A stretch of 64,000 nucleotides of DNA from Enterobacter hormaechei subsp. hoffmannii (lineage in GTDB: Bacteria; Pseudomonadota; Gammaproteobacteria; Enterobacterales; Enterobacteriaceae). The stretch lies in the NCBI RefSeq assembly GCF_001729745.1, contig NZ_CP017186.1:4464001-4528000 (forward strand), written 5' to 3'. The translations under genes and the position numbers were made by a program. The notes under the pieces are model-generated. The model was not told the DNA's origin. It did not search any database and saw only the letters and a list, made by a program, of their open reading frames with translations. Below, piece by piece: positions 28,437-43,088 of this stretch (position 1 is the first letter of the stretch; every line of letters starts with the position of its first letter).

Positions 28437-29345
28437 ATGTCGAAAATACTCGCTGCGATAACCTTATTGCTAAGCGTCATTTTAACTATTCTGGTTACCA
28501 TCGCCTGTTCTGCGCCAATCATCGTTGCCGGAATAATTAAGCTCCTGCTGCCCGTCCCTCCGGTATGGCGTGCAGTGTCTGCTTTTTGTAATTTTATGAT
28601 GTACTGCTGGTGTGAAGGGCTGGCGATCCTGTTGTATCTGAACCCCTGGTTAAAGTGGGACGTTCAGGGCCTTGAGAAGCTGAATAAAAAGAACTGGTAT
28701 CTGCTGATCTGCAATCATCACAGCTGGGCCGACATCGTTGTATTGTGCGTGCTGTTTCGCAAACATATTCCGATGAACAAATACTTTCTGAAACAGCAAC
28801 TGGCATGGGTGCCTTTCATTGGTCTGGCCTGCTGGGCGCTGGATATGCCGTTTATGAAACGCTATTCACGCAGCTATCTGATTCGTCATCCGGAACGCCG
28901 CGGTATGGACGTGGAAACTACGCGCCGTTCTTGCGAGAAGTTTCGCGCGCATCCCACCACCATAGTTAATTTCGTCGAAGGTTCGCGCTTTACCGAAGAG
29001 AAGCGCCAGCAGACTCGCTCTCCGTATCAGCACCTGTTGCCGCCAAAGGCAGCGGGTATCGCAATGGCCCTCAACGTGCTGGGTGAGCAGTTTGATAAAT
29101 TGTTGAACGTAACGCTCTGCTATCCGGAAAACGACAGGACGCCGTTCTACGATATGCTCAGCGGCAAGCTGACGCGTATCGTAGTCCGCGTTGATCTGTT
29201 GCCCATCGATACGGAACTGCACGGTGATTACGTTAACGATAAAAACTTCAAACGTCGTTTCCAGCTTTGGCTCAATACACTCTGGAAAGAGAAAGACGAA
29301 CAGATAGCGGAGTTAAAATCTTCATACAAAAACGCCGGTCAATGA
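28437..29345 (+). CDS. yihG: YihG, PlsC-type inner-membrane acyltransferase
   Basis: 302 residues. One or two N-terminal membrane segments ([21 protein letters not shown]) precede the lysophospholipid acyltransferase motifs: HHSWAD (HX4D) near residue 95 and FVEGSRFT near 180. E. coli YihG is a 1-acylglycerol-3-phosphate acyltransferase that supplies unusual acyl chains. I start at ATG 28437 because the upstream position used by the E. coli annotation is ACA here, not a start codon. No good ribosome site is visible, so the start is uncertain. Confidence 0.9.
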   Translation: MSKILAAITLLLSVILTILVTIACSAPIIVAGIIKLLLPVPPVWRAVSAFCNFMMYCWCEGLAILLYLNPWLKWDVQGLEKLNKKNWYLLICNHHSWADIVVLCVLFRKHIPMNKYFLKQQLAWVPFIGLACWALDMPFMKRYSRSYLIRHPERRGMDVETTRRSCEKFRAHPTTIVNFVEGSRFTEEKRQQTRSPYQHLLPPKAAGIAMALNVLGEQFDKLLNVTLCYPENDRTPFYDMLSGKLTRIVVRVDLLPIDTELHGDYVNDKNFKRRFQLWLNTLWKEKDEQIAELKSSYKNAGQ

Positions 29346-29358
29346 CCGGCGTTTTCTT
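29331..29358. terminator. Bidirectional terminator between yihG and dsbA
   Basis: ACGCCGGTCA and TGACCGGCGT form a near-perfect stem with A- and T-rich flanks on both sides. The yihG stop codon is inside it. It serves the convergent yihG and dsbA genes. Confidence 0.85.
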
Positions 29359-29366
29359 TATGTCTG

Positions 29367-29990
29367 TTACTTCATCTCAACCAGGTGTTTCACGGTATCA
29401 GCGTACTGTTGTACGAAGATATCCATACTGGTGGTGTCCATACCACGCATATTTACCTGGTATTTACCGTTAACATACATCGCCGGCACGCCCTGCAACT
29501 GGAAGTCAGCGGCAGCTTTTTCCTGCTGTGCCACGAGAGATTTCACCACAAAACTGTTCCAGGCAGCGTCGTAGTCTTCACCTTTCACACCGGCATCAAC
29601 AAACACTTTACGGATATCTGCCGTAGTTTGTACGGTCTGGGTTTTCTGTACGGCTTCAAACATAGGCGCGGTGATCTTATCTTCCACACCCAGCGCAATC
29701 GCAACCGCCCATGCCTGAGTCAGATCTTTACCCAATGGGCCAAGGAACTCAACGTGGTATTTCGTCATTTTGGTGCCTTCCGGCAGCTTTTTCTTCACGT
29801 TGTCAGAAACATGAAGTACCTGCTCAAACTCGTAGCAGTGCGGGCAGTAGAAGGAGAAGAACTCCAGCACCTGAGGCTCGCCAGCTACAGGCTTGTCCAG
29901 CGTAATGTACTGCTTGCCGTCGGTAAACTGCGCAGCAGTTGCGCTAAATGCCAGAATCATACCAGCCAGCGCCAGCCAAATTTTTTTCAT
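29367..29990 (-). CDS. dsbA: DsbA, periplasmic thiol:disulfide oxidoreductase
   Basis: 207 residues: signal peptide ~1-19 ([19 protein letters not shown]), thioredoxin fold with inserted helical domain, active site CPHC near residue 49 and the cis-proline loop GVPAMYVNG. It introduces disulfides into exported proteins and is reoxidised by DsbB. It is one residue shorter than E. coli DsbA around FLGPLGKDL. Start 29990 follows a GAGAGAGTTA site. It lies 27 nt after srkA, a known operon pair. Confidence 0.98.
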   Translation of the reverse strand: MKKIWLALAGMILAFSATAAQFTDGKQYITLDKPVAGEPQVLEFFSFYCPHCYEFEQVLHVSDNVKKKLPEGTKMTKYHVEFLGPLGKDLTQAWAVAIALGVEDKITAPMFEAVQKTQTVQTTADIRKVFVDAGVKGEDYDAAWNSFVVKSLVAQQEKAAADFQLQGVPAMYVNGKYQVNMRGMDTTSMDIFVQQYADTVKHLVEMK

Positions 29991-30017
29991 GATTAACTCT
30001 CTCCTGGGTGTGTCCAA

Positions 30018-31004
30018 TTAATACATCGGCGTTAATTGCAGAGGGGGTTCCTGTAGAACCTTAACCTGCTCGGTAAATGTGGATATCTGGTTGCGCCAGT
30101 AATCCTCCCCGGTAAGCCAGGGGAAATTTCGGGGAAAAGCCGGGTCTTCCCAACGCCTGATTAACCACGCGAGATAATAAACAAATCGCATCGCACGTAA
30201 AGGCTCTATCAGGGCAATTTCGTCTGAATTAAAGGGGCTAAATTCTTCATAAGCTTCAATTATGGTCTCAAGCTGCATGCGCTGCTCGGCTTTATCACCG
30301 TTGAGCAGCATCCACAGATCCTGCACCGCAGGTCCCATACGAGCGTCATCAAGATCGACAAATAGCGGGCCGTCGCGCCAGAGAATATTCCCGGCGTGGC
30401 AGTCACCGTGCAGGCGTAGAGCGGTAATATCATCCCGCCAGCAGGCTTTTACAGCATCAATAAGCTTATCGGTCGCCGTGAGGAAATTATCCTTAAGCGC
30501 CTTTGGGATCAGCGCCGATGTTTCGAATATCTCTCGCGGCTCAATAAGATATTCCTGAACACCAATCGTCGGTCGGGCAACAAACGATTTTTTACGTCCC
30601 GTCTGATGAATGCGCCCCAGATAACGGGCAACCCATTCCATCTGATCGATATTATCTGCCTCAAACTGTCTTCCGCCCAGGCTCGGAAATACCGCGTAGT
30701 AAAAACCCTGATGGGTCAGCAGCGTTTGGTTATTAAATTTGAGCGGTGCCGCAACGGGAACATCGTCATCCAGCAGATCGTGGGCAAACTGATGCTCTTC
30801 CTGAATTTGTTCTGCGGACCAGCGCTGTGGCCGGTAAAACTTTACGACAAAGCGCTGCCGCTCTTCGTCCTGAAATTGGTAGACACGGTTTTCGTAGCTG
30901 TTTAAAGGGGTTAACCCGGAATCCACCCGAATACCCTGCTCGAACAGCGCATCCATAATGGTATCCGGGTGTAGTGTCTGGAAAGTAAAAGCCTGGTCGT
31001 TCAT
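30018..31004 (-). CDS. srkA: SrkA (YihE/RdoA), stress-response Ser/Thr kinase
   Basis: 328 residues with the APH/choline-kinase fold. The catalytic loop LHGDCHAGNILW is near residue 196 and the metal-binding DLDDARMGP near 217. E. coli SrkA protects against stress-induced death by opposing MazF signalling, and its expression is Cpx-linked. It is upstream of and co-transcribed with dsbA. Confidence 0.96.
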   Translation of the reverse strand: MNDQAFTFQTLHPDTIMDALFEQGIRVDSGLTPLNSYENRVYQFQDEERQRFVVKFYRPQRWSAEQIQEEHQFAHDLLDDDVPVAAPLKFNNQTLLTHQGFYYAVFPSLGGRQFEADNIDQMEWVARYLGRIHQTGRKKSFVARPTIGVQEYLIEPREIFETSALIPKALKDNFLTATDKLIDAVKACWRDDITALRLHGDCHAGNILWRDGPLFVDLDDARMGPAVQDLWMLLNGDKAEQRMQLETIIEAYEEFSPFNSDEIALIEPLRAMRFVYYLAWLIRRWEDPAFPRNFPWLTGEDYWRNQISTFTEQVKVLQEPPLQLTPMY

Positions 31005-31079
31005 CCGATCATCCGGAAATTATACGAATGATTCAGGATATCATCTTGTGGCGATTTCGGTGGCTCCGCTTACAAGCTT

Positions 31080-31349
31080 TTACTCTTTAATTACGCCTCG
31101 GGCGCGCAGTAATGCGGTTTTAAAATCCTCTTCATAATCTTTCTGAATACCAGGAATAACAGCATCTTTAGCCGAGTCACGCATTTTGAGGTGGTAGATC
31201 AGGATGTCGTCAGAAAGGTCTGCCAGTTCGCCATCAAAACCTGACTCTTTCGCCAGTTTCTGTAAAAATTGCATCAGATTCAGCTCTGGCTCTTTTTGCC
31301 AGGCCGGCTGGAGAAGCTCAATGACTTCATTAAGACGTTTACATTTCAT
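31080..31349 (-). CDS. yihD: YihD, DUF1040 protein
   Basis: 89 residues, the E. coli length; small, soluble and acidic, with no signal or membrane segment. Function unknown. AAAGGAGCAC precedes the ATG. It is divergent from mobA across 68 bp. Confidence 0.93.
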   Translation of the reverse strand: MKCKRLNEVIELLQPAWQKEPELNLMQFLQKLAKESGFDGELADLSDDILIYHLKMRDSAKDAVIPGIQKDYEEDFKTALLRARGVIKE

Positions 31350-31417
31350 GGTAGTGCTCCTTTCATTTAGAGAGACACGTTAGCAGGGTCAATCCCACAA
31401 TAAAAGAGGCGATATTC

Positions 31418-32002
31418 GTGAATCAATGCCAGGAAATCATCGGGGTCGTTCTTGCCGGAGGCAGGGCAACACGAATGGGCGGAAAAGATAAAGGTCTTCA
31501 GCTCCTGAACAACACCCCCTTATGGCAGCATGTTGCTGATACGCTGGCAAATCAGGTGTCGTCGATGGCGATCAGCGCTAACCGACATGTTGATATTTAT
31601 CAGCGCAGTGGGTATCCGGTTTATCAGGATAAGCTTGTGGACTACCCCGGCCCGCTGGCGGGAATGCTTTCCGTTATGCAGCAGTCGCACGGAGAGTGGT
31701 TTCTCTTTTGTTCATGTGATACGCCCTTCATCCCGTCCTGTCTGGTTGAACGTCTGGTGCAGCGGTGCGAGGGTGCTCCCGTCGTCTGGGTACACGACGG
31801 CGAACGCGACCATCCGACGATCGCATTGATTAATCGCTCTTTAATATCTGCGCTGGAAGATTACCTGGCCGCAGGAGAGCGACGCGTCATGGTATTTATG
31901 CGCCAGTCAGGAGGGCATTCCGTTGATTTCAGCGACATGAAATCGGCGTTTGTGAATGTAAACACGACGGAAGATTTGCAGATGATGCAGGAGAAGAAAT
32001 GA
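31418..32002 (+). CDS. mobA: MobA, molybdenum cofactor guanylyltransferase
   Basis: 194 residues from GTG with AAAGAGG upstream. The nucleotidyltransferase signature [15 protein letters not shown] is at residue 13, followed by [10 protein letters not shown] and the metal-binding CDTPF. It attaches GMP to molybdopterin to give the MGD cofactor used by DMSO reductase-family enzymes, including formate dehydrogenases. It overlaps mobB by 4 nt. Confidence 0.97.
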   Translation: MNQCQEIIGVVLAGGRATRMGGKDKGLQLLNNTPLWQHVADTLANQVSSMAISANRHVDIYQRSGYPVYQDKLVDYPGPLAGMLSVMQQSHGEWFLFCSCDTPFIPSCLVERLVQRCEGAPVVWVHDGERDHPTIALINRSLISALEDYLAAGERRVMVFMRQSGGHSVDFSDMKSAFVNVNTTEDLQMMQEKK

Positions 32003-32502
32003 TACCCGTATTAGCGATCTCTGCCTGGAGCGGCTCCGGGAAGACTACGCTGCTAAAAAAGCTGATACCTGCACTTTGCGCTAAAGGTATTCGTCCCGGA
32101 TTGATTAAGCACACGCACCATAACATGGATGTCGATAAGCCGGGGAAAGATAGCTATGAGCTGCGTAAGGCTGGCGCTGCACAAACGATGGTGGCGAGTA
32201 ACCAGCGCTGGGCGTTAATGACAGAAACTCCGGATGAAGCACCGCTGGATCTCGCTTATCTTGTCAGCCGGATGGATCATTCCACGCTGGATCTGGTGCT
32301 GGTTGAGGGGTTTAAGCACGAGGCTGTTGCGAAGATCCTGCTGTTCAGAAACGGTGCCGGGCATGATGTAAGTGAGTTAACGCTGGATGAACATGTGATT
32401 GCTGTGGCCAGTGACGCTGCGTTGACGCTGGAAGTACCGGTTCTGGATTTGAATAATGTGGAGGGGATTGCAGAGTTTATTTTGGCGTGGTGTGCAGTCT
32501 GA
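31999..32502 (+). CDS. mobB: MobB, molybdopterin-guanine dinucleotide adaptor/GTPase
   Basis: 167 residues with a P-loop [12 protein letters not shown] at residue 10 and the family signature [13 protein letters not shown]. It binds GTP and assists MobA, though it is not essential for MGD formation. Translationally coupled to mobA by ATGA. In E. coli mobAB lie just downstream of rrnA, matching the rRNA operon that follows. Confidence 0.96.
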   Translation: MIPVLAISAWSGSGKTTLLKKLIPALCAKGIRPGLIKHTHHNMDVDKPGKDSYELRKAGAAQTMVASNQRWALMTETPDEAPLDLAYLVSRMDHSTLDLVLVEGFKHEAVAKILLFRNGAGHDVSELTLDEHVIAVASDAALTLEVPVLDLNNVEGIAEFILAWCAV

Positions 32503-32506
32503 AAGC

Positions 32507-32541
32507 TGCCGGGTGACGGCTTCGCCTGACCCGGCCTATCG
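32507..32541. repeat. REP element after mobB
   Basis: GCCGGGTGACGGCTTCGCCTGACCCGGCCTA, a single REP palindrome between the convergent mobB and 5S rRNA ends. Confidence 0.75.
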
Positions 32542-32560
32542 TTTTTCGACGTACAAACGC

Positions 32561-32587
32561 AAAAAGGCCATCCTTGCGGATGGCCTC
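32561..32587 (-). terminator. rRNA operon terminator
   Basis: On the minus strand GGCCATCC-GCAA-GGATGGCC is followed by TTTTT, 14 nt beyond the 5S 3' end. Confidence 0.92.
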
Positions 32588-32599
32588 TTCACTTGTTTG

Positions 32600-32719
32600 A
32601 TGCCTGGCAGTTCCCTACTCTCACATGGGGAGACCCCACACTACCATCGGCGCTACGGCGTTTCACTTCTGAGTTCGGCATGGGGTCAGGTGGGACCACC
32701 GCGCTAAAGCCGCCAGGCA
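32600..32719 (-). rRNA. rrf: 5S ribosomal RNA
   Basis: 120 nt on the minus strand from TGCCTGGCGGC to CTGCCAGGCAT, including the conserved CCCCATGCCGAACTCAGAAG. The E. coli sequence differs at only a few positions. No tRNA gene follows it, unlike E. coli rrnC, where aspT-trpT do. Confidence 0.98.
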
Positions 32720-32788
32720 AATTCTGTTAATCTGTATCAGGCTGAAAATCGTGTCTGTCTCTCTTCGCCAAAACAGCTTCGGCGTTGT

Positions 32789-35694
<2,906 letters not shown>

Positions 35695-35792
35695 TCACAA
35701 CCCGAAGATGTTTCACTTCTGATTGCGAAAATTTGAGAGACTCGAACACACATGAGCTGTGTGTCGTTTCAATTTTCAGCTTGATCCAGATT

Positions 35793-35803
35793 TTTAAAGA
35801 GCA
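35793..35803 (-). promoter_or_regulatory. Spacer boxA antiterminator
   Basis: TGCTCTTTAAA on the minus strand between tRNA-Glu and 23S, matching the rrn boxA used by the Nus antitermination complex. Confidence 0.75.
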
Positions 35804-35876
35804 AATATCTCAAACATGACTCGCAAGTCAGTTTTGAGATATGACGGCAGGTGACTTTCACTCACGAACCAGCAAG

Positions 35877-35952
35877 TGGCGTCCCCTAGGGGATTCGAAC
35901 CCCTGTTACCGCCGTGAAAGGGCGGTGTCCTGGGCCTCTAGACGAAGGGGAC
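35877..35952 (-). tRNA. gltU: tRNA-Glu (UUC)
   Basis: 76 nt in the 16S-23S spacer, GTCCCCTTCGTCTAGAGG to the encoded CCA. The anticodon loop CTTTCAC gives anticodon UUC. The sequence matches E. coli tRNA-Glu. The symbol gltU is used because the promoter-side neighbours are those of rrnC; an rrn of this spacer type could be rrnB, C, E or G-like. Confidence 0.97.
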
Positions 35953-36036
35953 GTACAGTCTCAATCGCAAGACGCCTTGCTATTTACTTTTCATCAGACA
36001 ATCTGTGTGAGCACTGCAAAGGCAGGTTCTTTAAGG

Positions 36037-37578
<1,542 letters not shown>

Positions 37579-37713
37579 AAAAGTTTGATGCTCAATGAAT
37601 TAAACTTCGTAATGAATTACGTGTTCACTCGTTGAGACTTGGTATTCATTTAGTGTCCGAGGACATTAAGAATCCATGTCACTTTGAGTGCCCACACAGA
37701 TTGTCTGATAAAT

Positions 37714-37725
37714 TGTTAAAGAGCA
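37714..37725 (-). promoter_or_regulatory. Leader boxA antiterminator
   Basis: TGCTCTTTAACA on the minus strand in the 16S leader, the standard rrn boxA. Confidence 0.85.
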
Positions 37726-37760
37726 GTGCCGCTACGTTTTCGCTGCGGCGCGGGGTGTGC

Positions 37761-37798
37761 ATATTACGCTTTCCCGCTTCAGAGTCAAGCGTTTATTT
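37761..37798 (-). promoter_or_regulatory. rrn P2 promoter
   Basis: TTGACT (37798-37793) and TAATAT (37766-37761) with 26-nt separation read as given; the usual P2 core TTGACTCTGAAGCGGG continues to GCGTAATATGCAC. The -35/-10 sequence context matches E. coli rrn P2. Confidence 0.75.
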
Positions 37799-37856
37799 TG
37801 CTTTTCTCTGCTGACCCGGCGGCTTGCGTGCCGTTGTTCCGTGTCAGTGGAGGCGC

Positions 37857-37925
37857 ATTATAGGGAGTTCTTCTGAAGTGACAAGAGGTAATTTAAAAAA
37901 AGTTTCTGACCGTGTTTTTTTTCAC
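37857..37925 (-). promoter_or_regulatory. rrn P1 promoter with UP element
   Basis: TTGTCA (37884-37879) and TATAAT (37862-37857) with 16-nt spacing and the GC-rich discriminator GCGCCTCC, as in rrn P1 promoters under ppGpp and initiating-NTP control. Upstream (37885-37925) is an A/T-rich block with runs of A and T that fits an UP element and Fis region. Confidence 0.9.
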
Positions 37926-38033
37926 CAAAAGCGATGAGATCAAGCTACAAATTGTTCTAATTGATGTATCTGCAACCACAATCACACCTGAGATGGCATA
38001 ATTAGCCGCATCAATATTTAAGGAATAAAAGCG

Positions 38034-38741
38034 ATGCCATTAAGCGCACAACAGCTGGCAGCTCAAAAAAACCTGTCCTATGTGCTGGCAGAAAAGCTGG
38101 CTCAGCTGATCTTAGCGGGTAAATATGCCCCAGGTAGCATCCTGCCCAGCGAGATGGAGCTGGGGGATCAGTTTGGTGTAAGCCGTACCGCCGTTCGCGA
38201 AGCGGTAAAAACATTAACGGCGAAAGGGATGGTGCTTCCACGCCCGCGCATTGGCACCCGCGTTATGCCTCAGGGGAACTGGAACTTTCTCGATCAGGAG
38301 TTACTCACCTGGTGGATGACCGAAGATAACTTTAATCAGGTCGTCGATCACTTTCTGGTCATGCGCAGCAGTCTTGAGCCTCAGGCCTGTCTGCTTGCCG
38401 CCACGCTCGGCACAGCAGAGCAAAAAGCGCAGCTCAATACTTTTATGGAAGAGATGGTGGATCTGAAAAAGCATTTTAACCGCGAGCGCTGGATAGAGGT
38501 CGATATGGCCTGGCATGAACATATCTATAATATGAGCGGAAATCCTTTCCTGACCTCCTTTGCTTCTTTATTCCATTCTGTGTACCACATTTACTTTGCC
38601 TCTATCACACAGGATGAGGCGGTGAAGCTGGATCTGCATCAGGCGATAGTCGATGCCATTCAGGAAAGCGACGGGCAGCGAGCCCTGAGTGCGTGCCAGG
38701 CGTTGCTGGCCGCGCCAACCCACCAGCAGGTAAATAAATGA
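38034..38741 (+). CDS. yieP: YieP, GntR/FadR-family transcription regulator
   Basis: 235 residues: N-terminal GntR winged HTH (~15-75, [28 protein letters not shown]) and a C-terminal FCD ligand-binding domain (~90-225) with the metal-binding His residues typical of FadR-type proteins (DMAWHEHIY). The physiological ligand is not established. AAGGAATAAAA precedes the ATG. Its stop overlaps hsrA by 4 nt. In E. coli yieP is the neighbour of rrnC. Confidence 0.94.
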   Translation: MPLSAQQLAAQKNLSYVLAEKLAQLILAGKYAPGSILPSEMELGDQFGVSRTAVREAVKTLTAKGMVLPRPRIGTRVMPQGNWNFLDQELLTWWMTEDNFNQVVDHFLVMRSSLEPQACLLAATLGTAEQKAQLNTFMEEMVDLKKHFNRERWIEVDMAWHEHIYNMSGNPFLTSFASLFHSVYHIYFASITQDEAVKLDLHQAIVDAIQESDGQRALSACQALLAAPTHQQVNK

Positions 38742-40171
38742 CAGAGAAAAAAGCACGCAGTATGGCCGGATTGCCGTGGATTGCAGCCATGGCGTTCTTT
38801 ATGCAGGCACTGGATGCCACTATCCTCAATACCGCCCTTCCCGCAATAGCCCAAAGCCTTAACCGCTCCCCACTGGCGATGCAATCCGCCATTATCAGTT
38901 ATACCCTGACGGTGGCGATGCTCATTCCGGTCAGCGGCTGGCTGGCCGATCGTTTCGGCACGCGCAAAGTGTTTATGCTGGCGGTGACGCTGTTCACCCT
39001 CGGTTCTCTGGCTTGCGCCCTTTCTACCTCTCTGACGGAACTGGTTATCTTCCGCGTTCTACAGGGGATAGGCGGCGCGATGATGATGCCCGTCGCGCGT
39101 CTGGCGTTATTGCGCGCCTATCCGCGCAGCGAACTGCTCCCGGTGCTCAACTTTGTGACTATGCCGGGGCTGGTCGGCCCGATACTTGGCCCGGTTCTCG
39201 GCGGCGTACTGGTGACCTGGGCAAGCTGGCACTGGATCTTCCTGATTAATATTCCGATTGGTGTGGCAGGGCTAATCTATGCCCGCAAATATATGCCGAA
39301 CTTCACCACACCACGACGCAGCTTCGATATGGGCGGCTTCTTCCTGTTTGGCCTGAGCCTGGTCCTGTTCTCCAGCGGGATGGAGCTGTTTGGCGAGAAA
39401 ATCGTAGCGACGTGGCTGGCGCTGGCCATCATTCTTAGCGGTATTCTGCTGTTCCTTCTATATATCCGTCATGCGCGTCGCCATCCGACACCGCTTATCT
39501 CTTTATCTCTGTTTAACACCCGAACGTTTTCCGTCGGGATCGCGGGCAATATTGCCTCGCGTCTGGGCACGGGCTGCGTACCGTTCCTGATGCCGCTGAT
39601 GCTCCAGGTCGGTTTCGGCTATCCGGCCCTGATTGCTGGCTGCATGATGGCCCCCACAGCGATGGGCTCAATTCTGGCAAAATCGACGGTCACGCAGGTG
39701 CTGCGCTGGTTTGGCTATCGTAAGACGCTGGTTGGCGTGACGATCTTTATTGGATTGATGATTGCGCAGTTCTCCCTGCAATCTGCGGCATTACCCATCT
39801 GGATGCTGATCCTGCCGCTGTTTGTGCTGGGCATGGCCATGTCGACGCAGTTTACGTCGATGAACACCATCACCCTTGGGGACCTCACCGACGAGAATGC
39901 CAGCAGCGGCAACAGCGTACTGGCGGTCACTCAACAGCTGTCGATCAGCCTCGGGGTTGCCGTGAGCGCGGCGGTACTGCGGTTTTATGAAGGGTTTGAC
40001 GGTACAAATACCGTTGAGCAGTTCCACTATACCTTTATCACCATGGGCGCGCTTACCGTGGTATCGGCGGTGGTCTTTATGTTGTTAAAACCAAAAGACG
40101 GCCGGAACCTGATTAAAGAGCGTCATAAAGATAAGGCTAAACCGAACCGCGTTCCATCAGAACAGGAGTAA
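38738..40171 (+). CDS. hsrA: HsrA (YieO), DHA2-type MFS transporter
   Basis: 477 residues, about 14 membrane segments, with the drug:H+ antiporter motif A loop [13 protein letters not shown] near residue 67 and motif C-like [12 protein letters not shown] near 148. It belongs to the EmrB/QacA branch. E. coli HsrA overproduction alters homocysteine-linked and rpoS phenotypes; its natural substrate is unknown. Coupled to yieP by ATGA. Its 3' end overlaps the convergent rbsR by 35 bp. Confidence 0.92.
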   Translation: MTEKKARSMAGLPWIAAMAFFMQALDATILNTALPAIAQSLNRSPLAMQSAIISYTLTVAMLIPVSGWLADRFGTRKVFMLAVTLFTLGSLACALSTSLTELVIFRVLQGIGGAMMMPVARLALLRAYPRSELLPVLNFVTMPGLVGPILGPVLGGVLVTWASWHWIFLINIPIGVAGLIYARKYMPNFTTPRRSFDMGGFFLFGLSLVLFSSGMELFGEKIVATWLALAIILSGILLFLLYIRHARRHPTPLISLSLFNTRTFSVGIAGNIASRLGTGCVPFLMPLMLQVGFGYPALIAGCMMAPTAMGSILAKSTVTQVLRWFGYRKTLVGVTIFIGLMIAQFSLQSAALPIWMLILPLFVLGMAMSTQFTSMNTITLGDLTDENASSGNSVLAVTQQLSISLGVAVSAAVLRFYEGFDGTNTVEQFHYTFITMGALTVVSAVVFMLLKPKDGRNLIKERHKDKAKPNRVPSEQE

Positions 40172-41129
40172 GCTGCAAACGTTGCTGTTGCAGCGTGGGC
40201 TGAGCCATGCGGTGGATCAACACATCAATGGCCAGCTCACCCAGTTCATCTTTCGGCTGATGGATGGTAGTTAGCGGCGGCGTCATGTAGCGCGCCAGTT
40301 CGATATCATCGTAACCGACGATCGCCATGTCGTCCGGAACACGTAATCCCGCCTGATACAGCGCCTGATAAGCTCCGAATGCCATCGCATCGTTACCGAT
40401 AAACACCGCCTGCGGACGCGGCTCTTGCGCCAGCAGTTTCTGCATTGCTTCAAATCCACCGTTAAATTCGAAATCGCCGGTGATGCGATAGCCATCAGGA
40501 ATGGCAAGCCCCGCCCGTTCCATGGCCGAAAGATAGCCTTCCAGACGCAAGCGCGCCGGGGTTTTATCCAGCGGGCCGGTAATACAGGCAATGCGGGTAT
40601 AACCTTTATCGATCAGATGCTGAGTCGCCATATCGCCGCCCAGCAGCGAGTTATCCTGGATCAGATCGCTGGTGCCGTCGAACGGCGCCCAGTCCATCAT
40701 GACCGTAGGAATAGAAGGGTAGCGCTGAATGATCTCTTTCGAGGGTTGATGCGTTTCGGTACAGAGCAGCAGCAGCCCGTCGACGCGTTTTTGCATCAGC
40801 GTCTCCAGGTTTCGGTTCATGCGCTGCTCATCGCCTTCGGTATTGCACAGCACCAGGCTGTAGCCGCGCTCGAAGCAGCTGCGCTCCACGCCGCGCACCA
40901 GTTCAGAATAAAAAGGGTTGGTACTGGCGGTGATCAGCATGCCGATGGTGCGCGTCTGGTTAAGCTTCAGGCTGCGGGCCAGCGCAGACGGCGCATAGTT
41001 GAGTTCTTTAATTGCAGCGTCAACTTTCTCCCGAATCGCCTCGCTGACGAAGCGATCCTTATTGATAACGTGGGAGACAGTCGAGGTAGAAACGCCCGCC
41101 ATACGGGCGACATCTTTCATTGTGGCCAA
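40137..41129 (-). CDS. rbsR: RbsR, ribose operon repressor (LacI family)
   Basis: 330 residues. The N-terminal LacI HTH ([22 protein letters not shown]) and hinge ([13 protein letters not shown]) are followed by a periplasmic-binding-protein-like sugar domain. Start is TTG at 41129 (MATMKDV), 3 nt after the rbsK stop, matching E. coli; an internal ATG at 41120 is possible. It represses rbsDACBK(R) by binding the GAAACGTTTC palindromes upstream of rbsD and is released by ribose. Confidence 0.97.
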   Translation of the reverse strand: MATMKDVARMAGVSTSTVSHVINKDRFVSEAIREKVDAAIKELNYAPSALARSLKLNQTRTIGMLITASTNPFYSELVRGVERSCFERGYSLVLCNTEGDEQRMNRNLETLMQKRVDGLLLLCTETHQPSKEIIQRYPSIPTVMMDWAPFDGTSDLIQDNSLLGGDMATQHLIDKGYTRIACITGPLDKTPARLRLEGYLSAMERAGLAIPDGYRITGDFEFNGGFEAMQKLLAQEPRPQAVFIGNDAMAFGAYQALYQAGLRVPDDMAIVGYDDIELARYMTPPLTTIHQPKDELGELAIDVLIHRMAQPTLQQQRLQLTPVLMERGSV

Positions 41130-41132
41130 GCG

Positions 41133-42062
41133 TTACCCCTGCTGACTTAAGAATTCATCAATCTCTTTACGCCATGGAACAGAAGGCTGAGCGCCTTTAC
41201 GCGTCACCGCAATCGCGGCGGCGGCATGCGCGAAGCGAATCGCGTCATCCATTGCTTTTCCTTCCAGCAGCGCCGTTACCAGCGCACCGTTGAAGGTGTC
41301 ACCTGCGGCGATGGTATCAATGGCTTTGACCTTAAAGCCCGGTACGCGACGGCCTTCGCCATTGACGCTAGCCCACACCCCACGGCTGCCGAGGGTGATG
41401 ATCACGGTGCCGATGCCTTTATCATGCAGCGCAAGCGCGGCACGCGCGGCATCGTCATCATTTTCGACACGGATACCCGTCAGCTTTTCCGCTTCGGTTT
41501 CGTTCGGGGTGATGATATCCACCAGCGCCAGCAGCTCGTCTGATAATACACGGGCAGGCGCCGGGTTAAGTACGACAGACGTATGATTTTCATGCGCAAT
41601 TTTCGCAGCGGCCAGCACGCTTTCAACCGGTGACTCTAGCTGCATCAGCAGAGCTTCCGCTCCGGCGATGATCCCACGCTGCGCTTCGACGCGTTCAGTC
41701 GTTAACGCGGCATTAGCCCCCGCATGAATACCGATGACATTCTCACCTTCCGCATTGACGAAAATCAGCGCCACGCCGGTAGATTCCCCTGCAACCACGC
41801 TGACGGGTGCGATGTCGATGTTGTCGCTTGCCAGCTGTTTGCGTACGCGCTCGCCGGTATCGTCATCACCCGTACAGGCGATAAACGCGATATTTGCCCC
41901 GCTGCGTCCGGCGGCAACTGCCTGGTTTGCGCCCTTACCGCCGAACGCCACCTGATACTGATTACCGGTGACGGTTTCGCCCGGAGTGGGGAACGTTTCA
42001 AGGTTAAGAATGTGATCGGCATTGATACTGCCAAGGACGACGAGGTTGCCTGCGGTTTTCAT
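41133..42062 (-). CDS. rbsK: Ribokinase
   Basis: 309 residues of the PfkB family. Ribose-binding GGKGANQAVAAG lies near residue 41 and the catalytic-Asp signature DTIAAGDTFNGAL near 248. It phosphorylates D-ribose to ribose 5-phosphate with ATP. Start MKTAGNLVVLG at 42062 matches E. coli; 19 codons further upstream are open but would enter the rbsB 3' hairpin region. Confidence 0.98.
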   Translation of the reverse strand: MKTAGNLVVLGSINADHILNLETFPTPGETVTGNQYQVAFGGKGANQAVAAGRSGANIAFIACTGDDDTGERVRKQLASDNIDIAPVSVVAGESTGVALIFVNAEGENVIGIHAGANAALTTERVEAQRGIIAGAEALLMQLESPVESVLAAAKIAHENHTSVVLNPAPARVLSDELLALVDIITPNETEAEKLTGIRVENDDDAARAALALHDKGIGTVIITLGSRGVWASVNGEGRRVPGFKVKAIDTIAAGDTFNGALVTALLEGKAMDDAIRFAHAAAAIAVTRKGAQPSVPWRKEIDEFLSQQG

Positions 42063-42085
42063 GTATTGAGGTGTCCATCTGAGAG

Positions 42086-42163
42086 CGCCACCGGTATTAC
42101 CCGGTGGCGTATGCCACACTTTTCTTTTATTTGGTGTCCCTCAGGCAGCCAGCGACTGCCTGA
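42086..42163 (-). other. rbsB-rbsK intercistronic hairpins (possible RbsZ 3' part)
   Basis: Two strong stems follow the rbsB stop: TCAGGCAG/CTGCCTGA (42163-42141) and CGCCACCGG/CCGGTGGCG (42109-42086). Such stems protect the abundant rbsB message from decay. In E. coli and Salmonella the rbsB 3' region also yields the small RNA RbsZ; whether its 3' end is here I cannot tell, since neither stem has a T tract. Confidence 0.5.
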
Positions 42164-42170
42164 ATCGCCT

Positions 42171-43061
42171 TTACTGCTTAATGACCAGTTTCAGGTCAAC
42201 AGGATATTTGGCCTGAACTTTTTCGCCCTTCAGCACTTTATCGGCAGTTTGCACGCCAGTCGCGCCAATCTGCTCAGGCAGCTGAGCGATGGTCGCAGCC
42301 AGTTTGCCATCATTTACTGCTTTTTCACCATCCGGCGTGCCGTCAAATCCGACAACCATCACATCTGATTTACCCGCAGTCTGGAGCGCACGCAGCGCAC
42401 CGAGCGCCATTTCGTCGTTCTGTGCGAATACCGCCTGCACATCAGGATGCGCGGTCAGCAGGTTCTGCATGACGTTCAGACCCTTTGTACGGTCGAAGTC
42501 TGCCGGCTGGCTCGCCAGCACGTTAAATTTGTGCGCCGCTACAGCCTGCTGGAAACCTTCACCACGTTCACGGGCCGCGGAAGTCCCGGCGATACCCTGC
42601 AACTCGATCACTTTCGCGCCTTCACCTGCTTTCTTCGCGATGTAGTCACCGGCGATTTTACCGCCCAGTACGTTATCAGACGCAATATGGCTAACAACGT
42701 CGCCTTTGGTCGCCTGACGGTCCAGGGTGATTACCGGGATCTTCGCCTGGTTTGCCATCTTCACGGCGTTACCGACCGCGTCGGAATCGGTTGGGTTGAT
42801 CAGCAGGATTTTGGTACCACGAACGGTTAAGTCCTGAACGTTAGCCAGCTCTTTCGCCGGGTTGTTCTGAGAATCCAGCACCACCAGGTTGTAACCCAGT
42901 TTGTCTGCTTCTTTCTGCGCGCCATCCTTCAGGGAGACGAAGAACGGGTTGTTCAGGGTAGAGACAACCAGCGCGATGGTGTCCTTCGCCATGGCGTTAG
43001 CACTTACGGTTGCGCTCAGCGCGACAGCAGAAACCAGGGTAGCCAGTTTTTTCATGTTCAT
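42171..43061 (-). CDS. rbsB: RbsB, periplasmic ribose-binding protein
   Basis: 296 residues with a signal peptide (about residues 1-25, ending SANAMA before KDTIAL). The type I periplasmic binding fold follows, nearly identical in sequence to E. coli RbsB. It delivers ribose to RbsAC and is also the ligand for the Trg chemoreceptor. It is preceded by rbsC (27-nt gap) and followed by two mRNA-stabilising hairpins. Confidence 0.99.
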   Translation of the reverse strand: MNMKKLATLVSAVALSATVSANAMAKDTIALVVSTLNNPFFVSLKDGAQKEADKLGYNLVVLDSQNNPAKELANVQDLTVRGTKILLINPTDSDAVGNAVKMANQAKIPVITLDRQATKGDVVSHIASDNVLGGKIAGDYIAKKAGEGAKVIELQGIAGTSAARERGEGFQQAVAAHKFNVLASQPADFDRTKGLNVMQNLLTAHPDVQAVFAQNDEMALGALRALQTAGKSDVMVVGFDGTPDGEKAVNDGKLAATIAQLPEQIGATGVQTADKVLKGEKVQAKYPVDLKLVIKQ

Positions 43062-43088
43062 ATCTAAGATGTCCTGTAGTGTCGTCAG

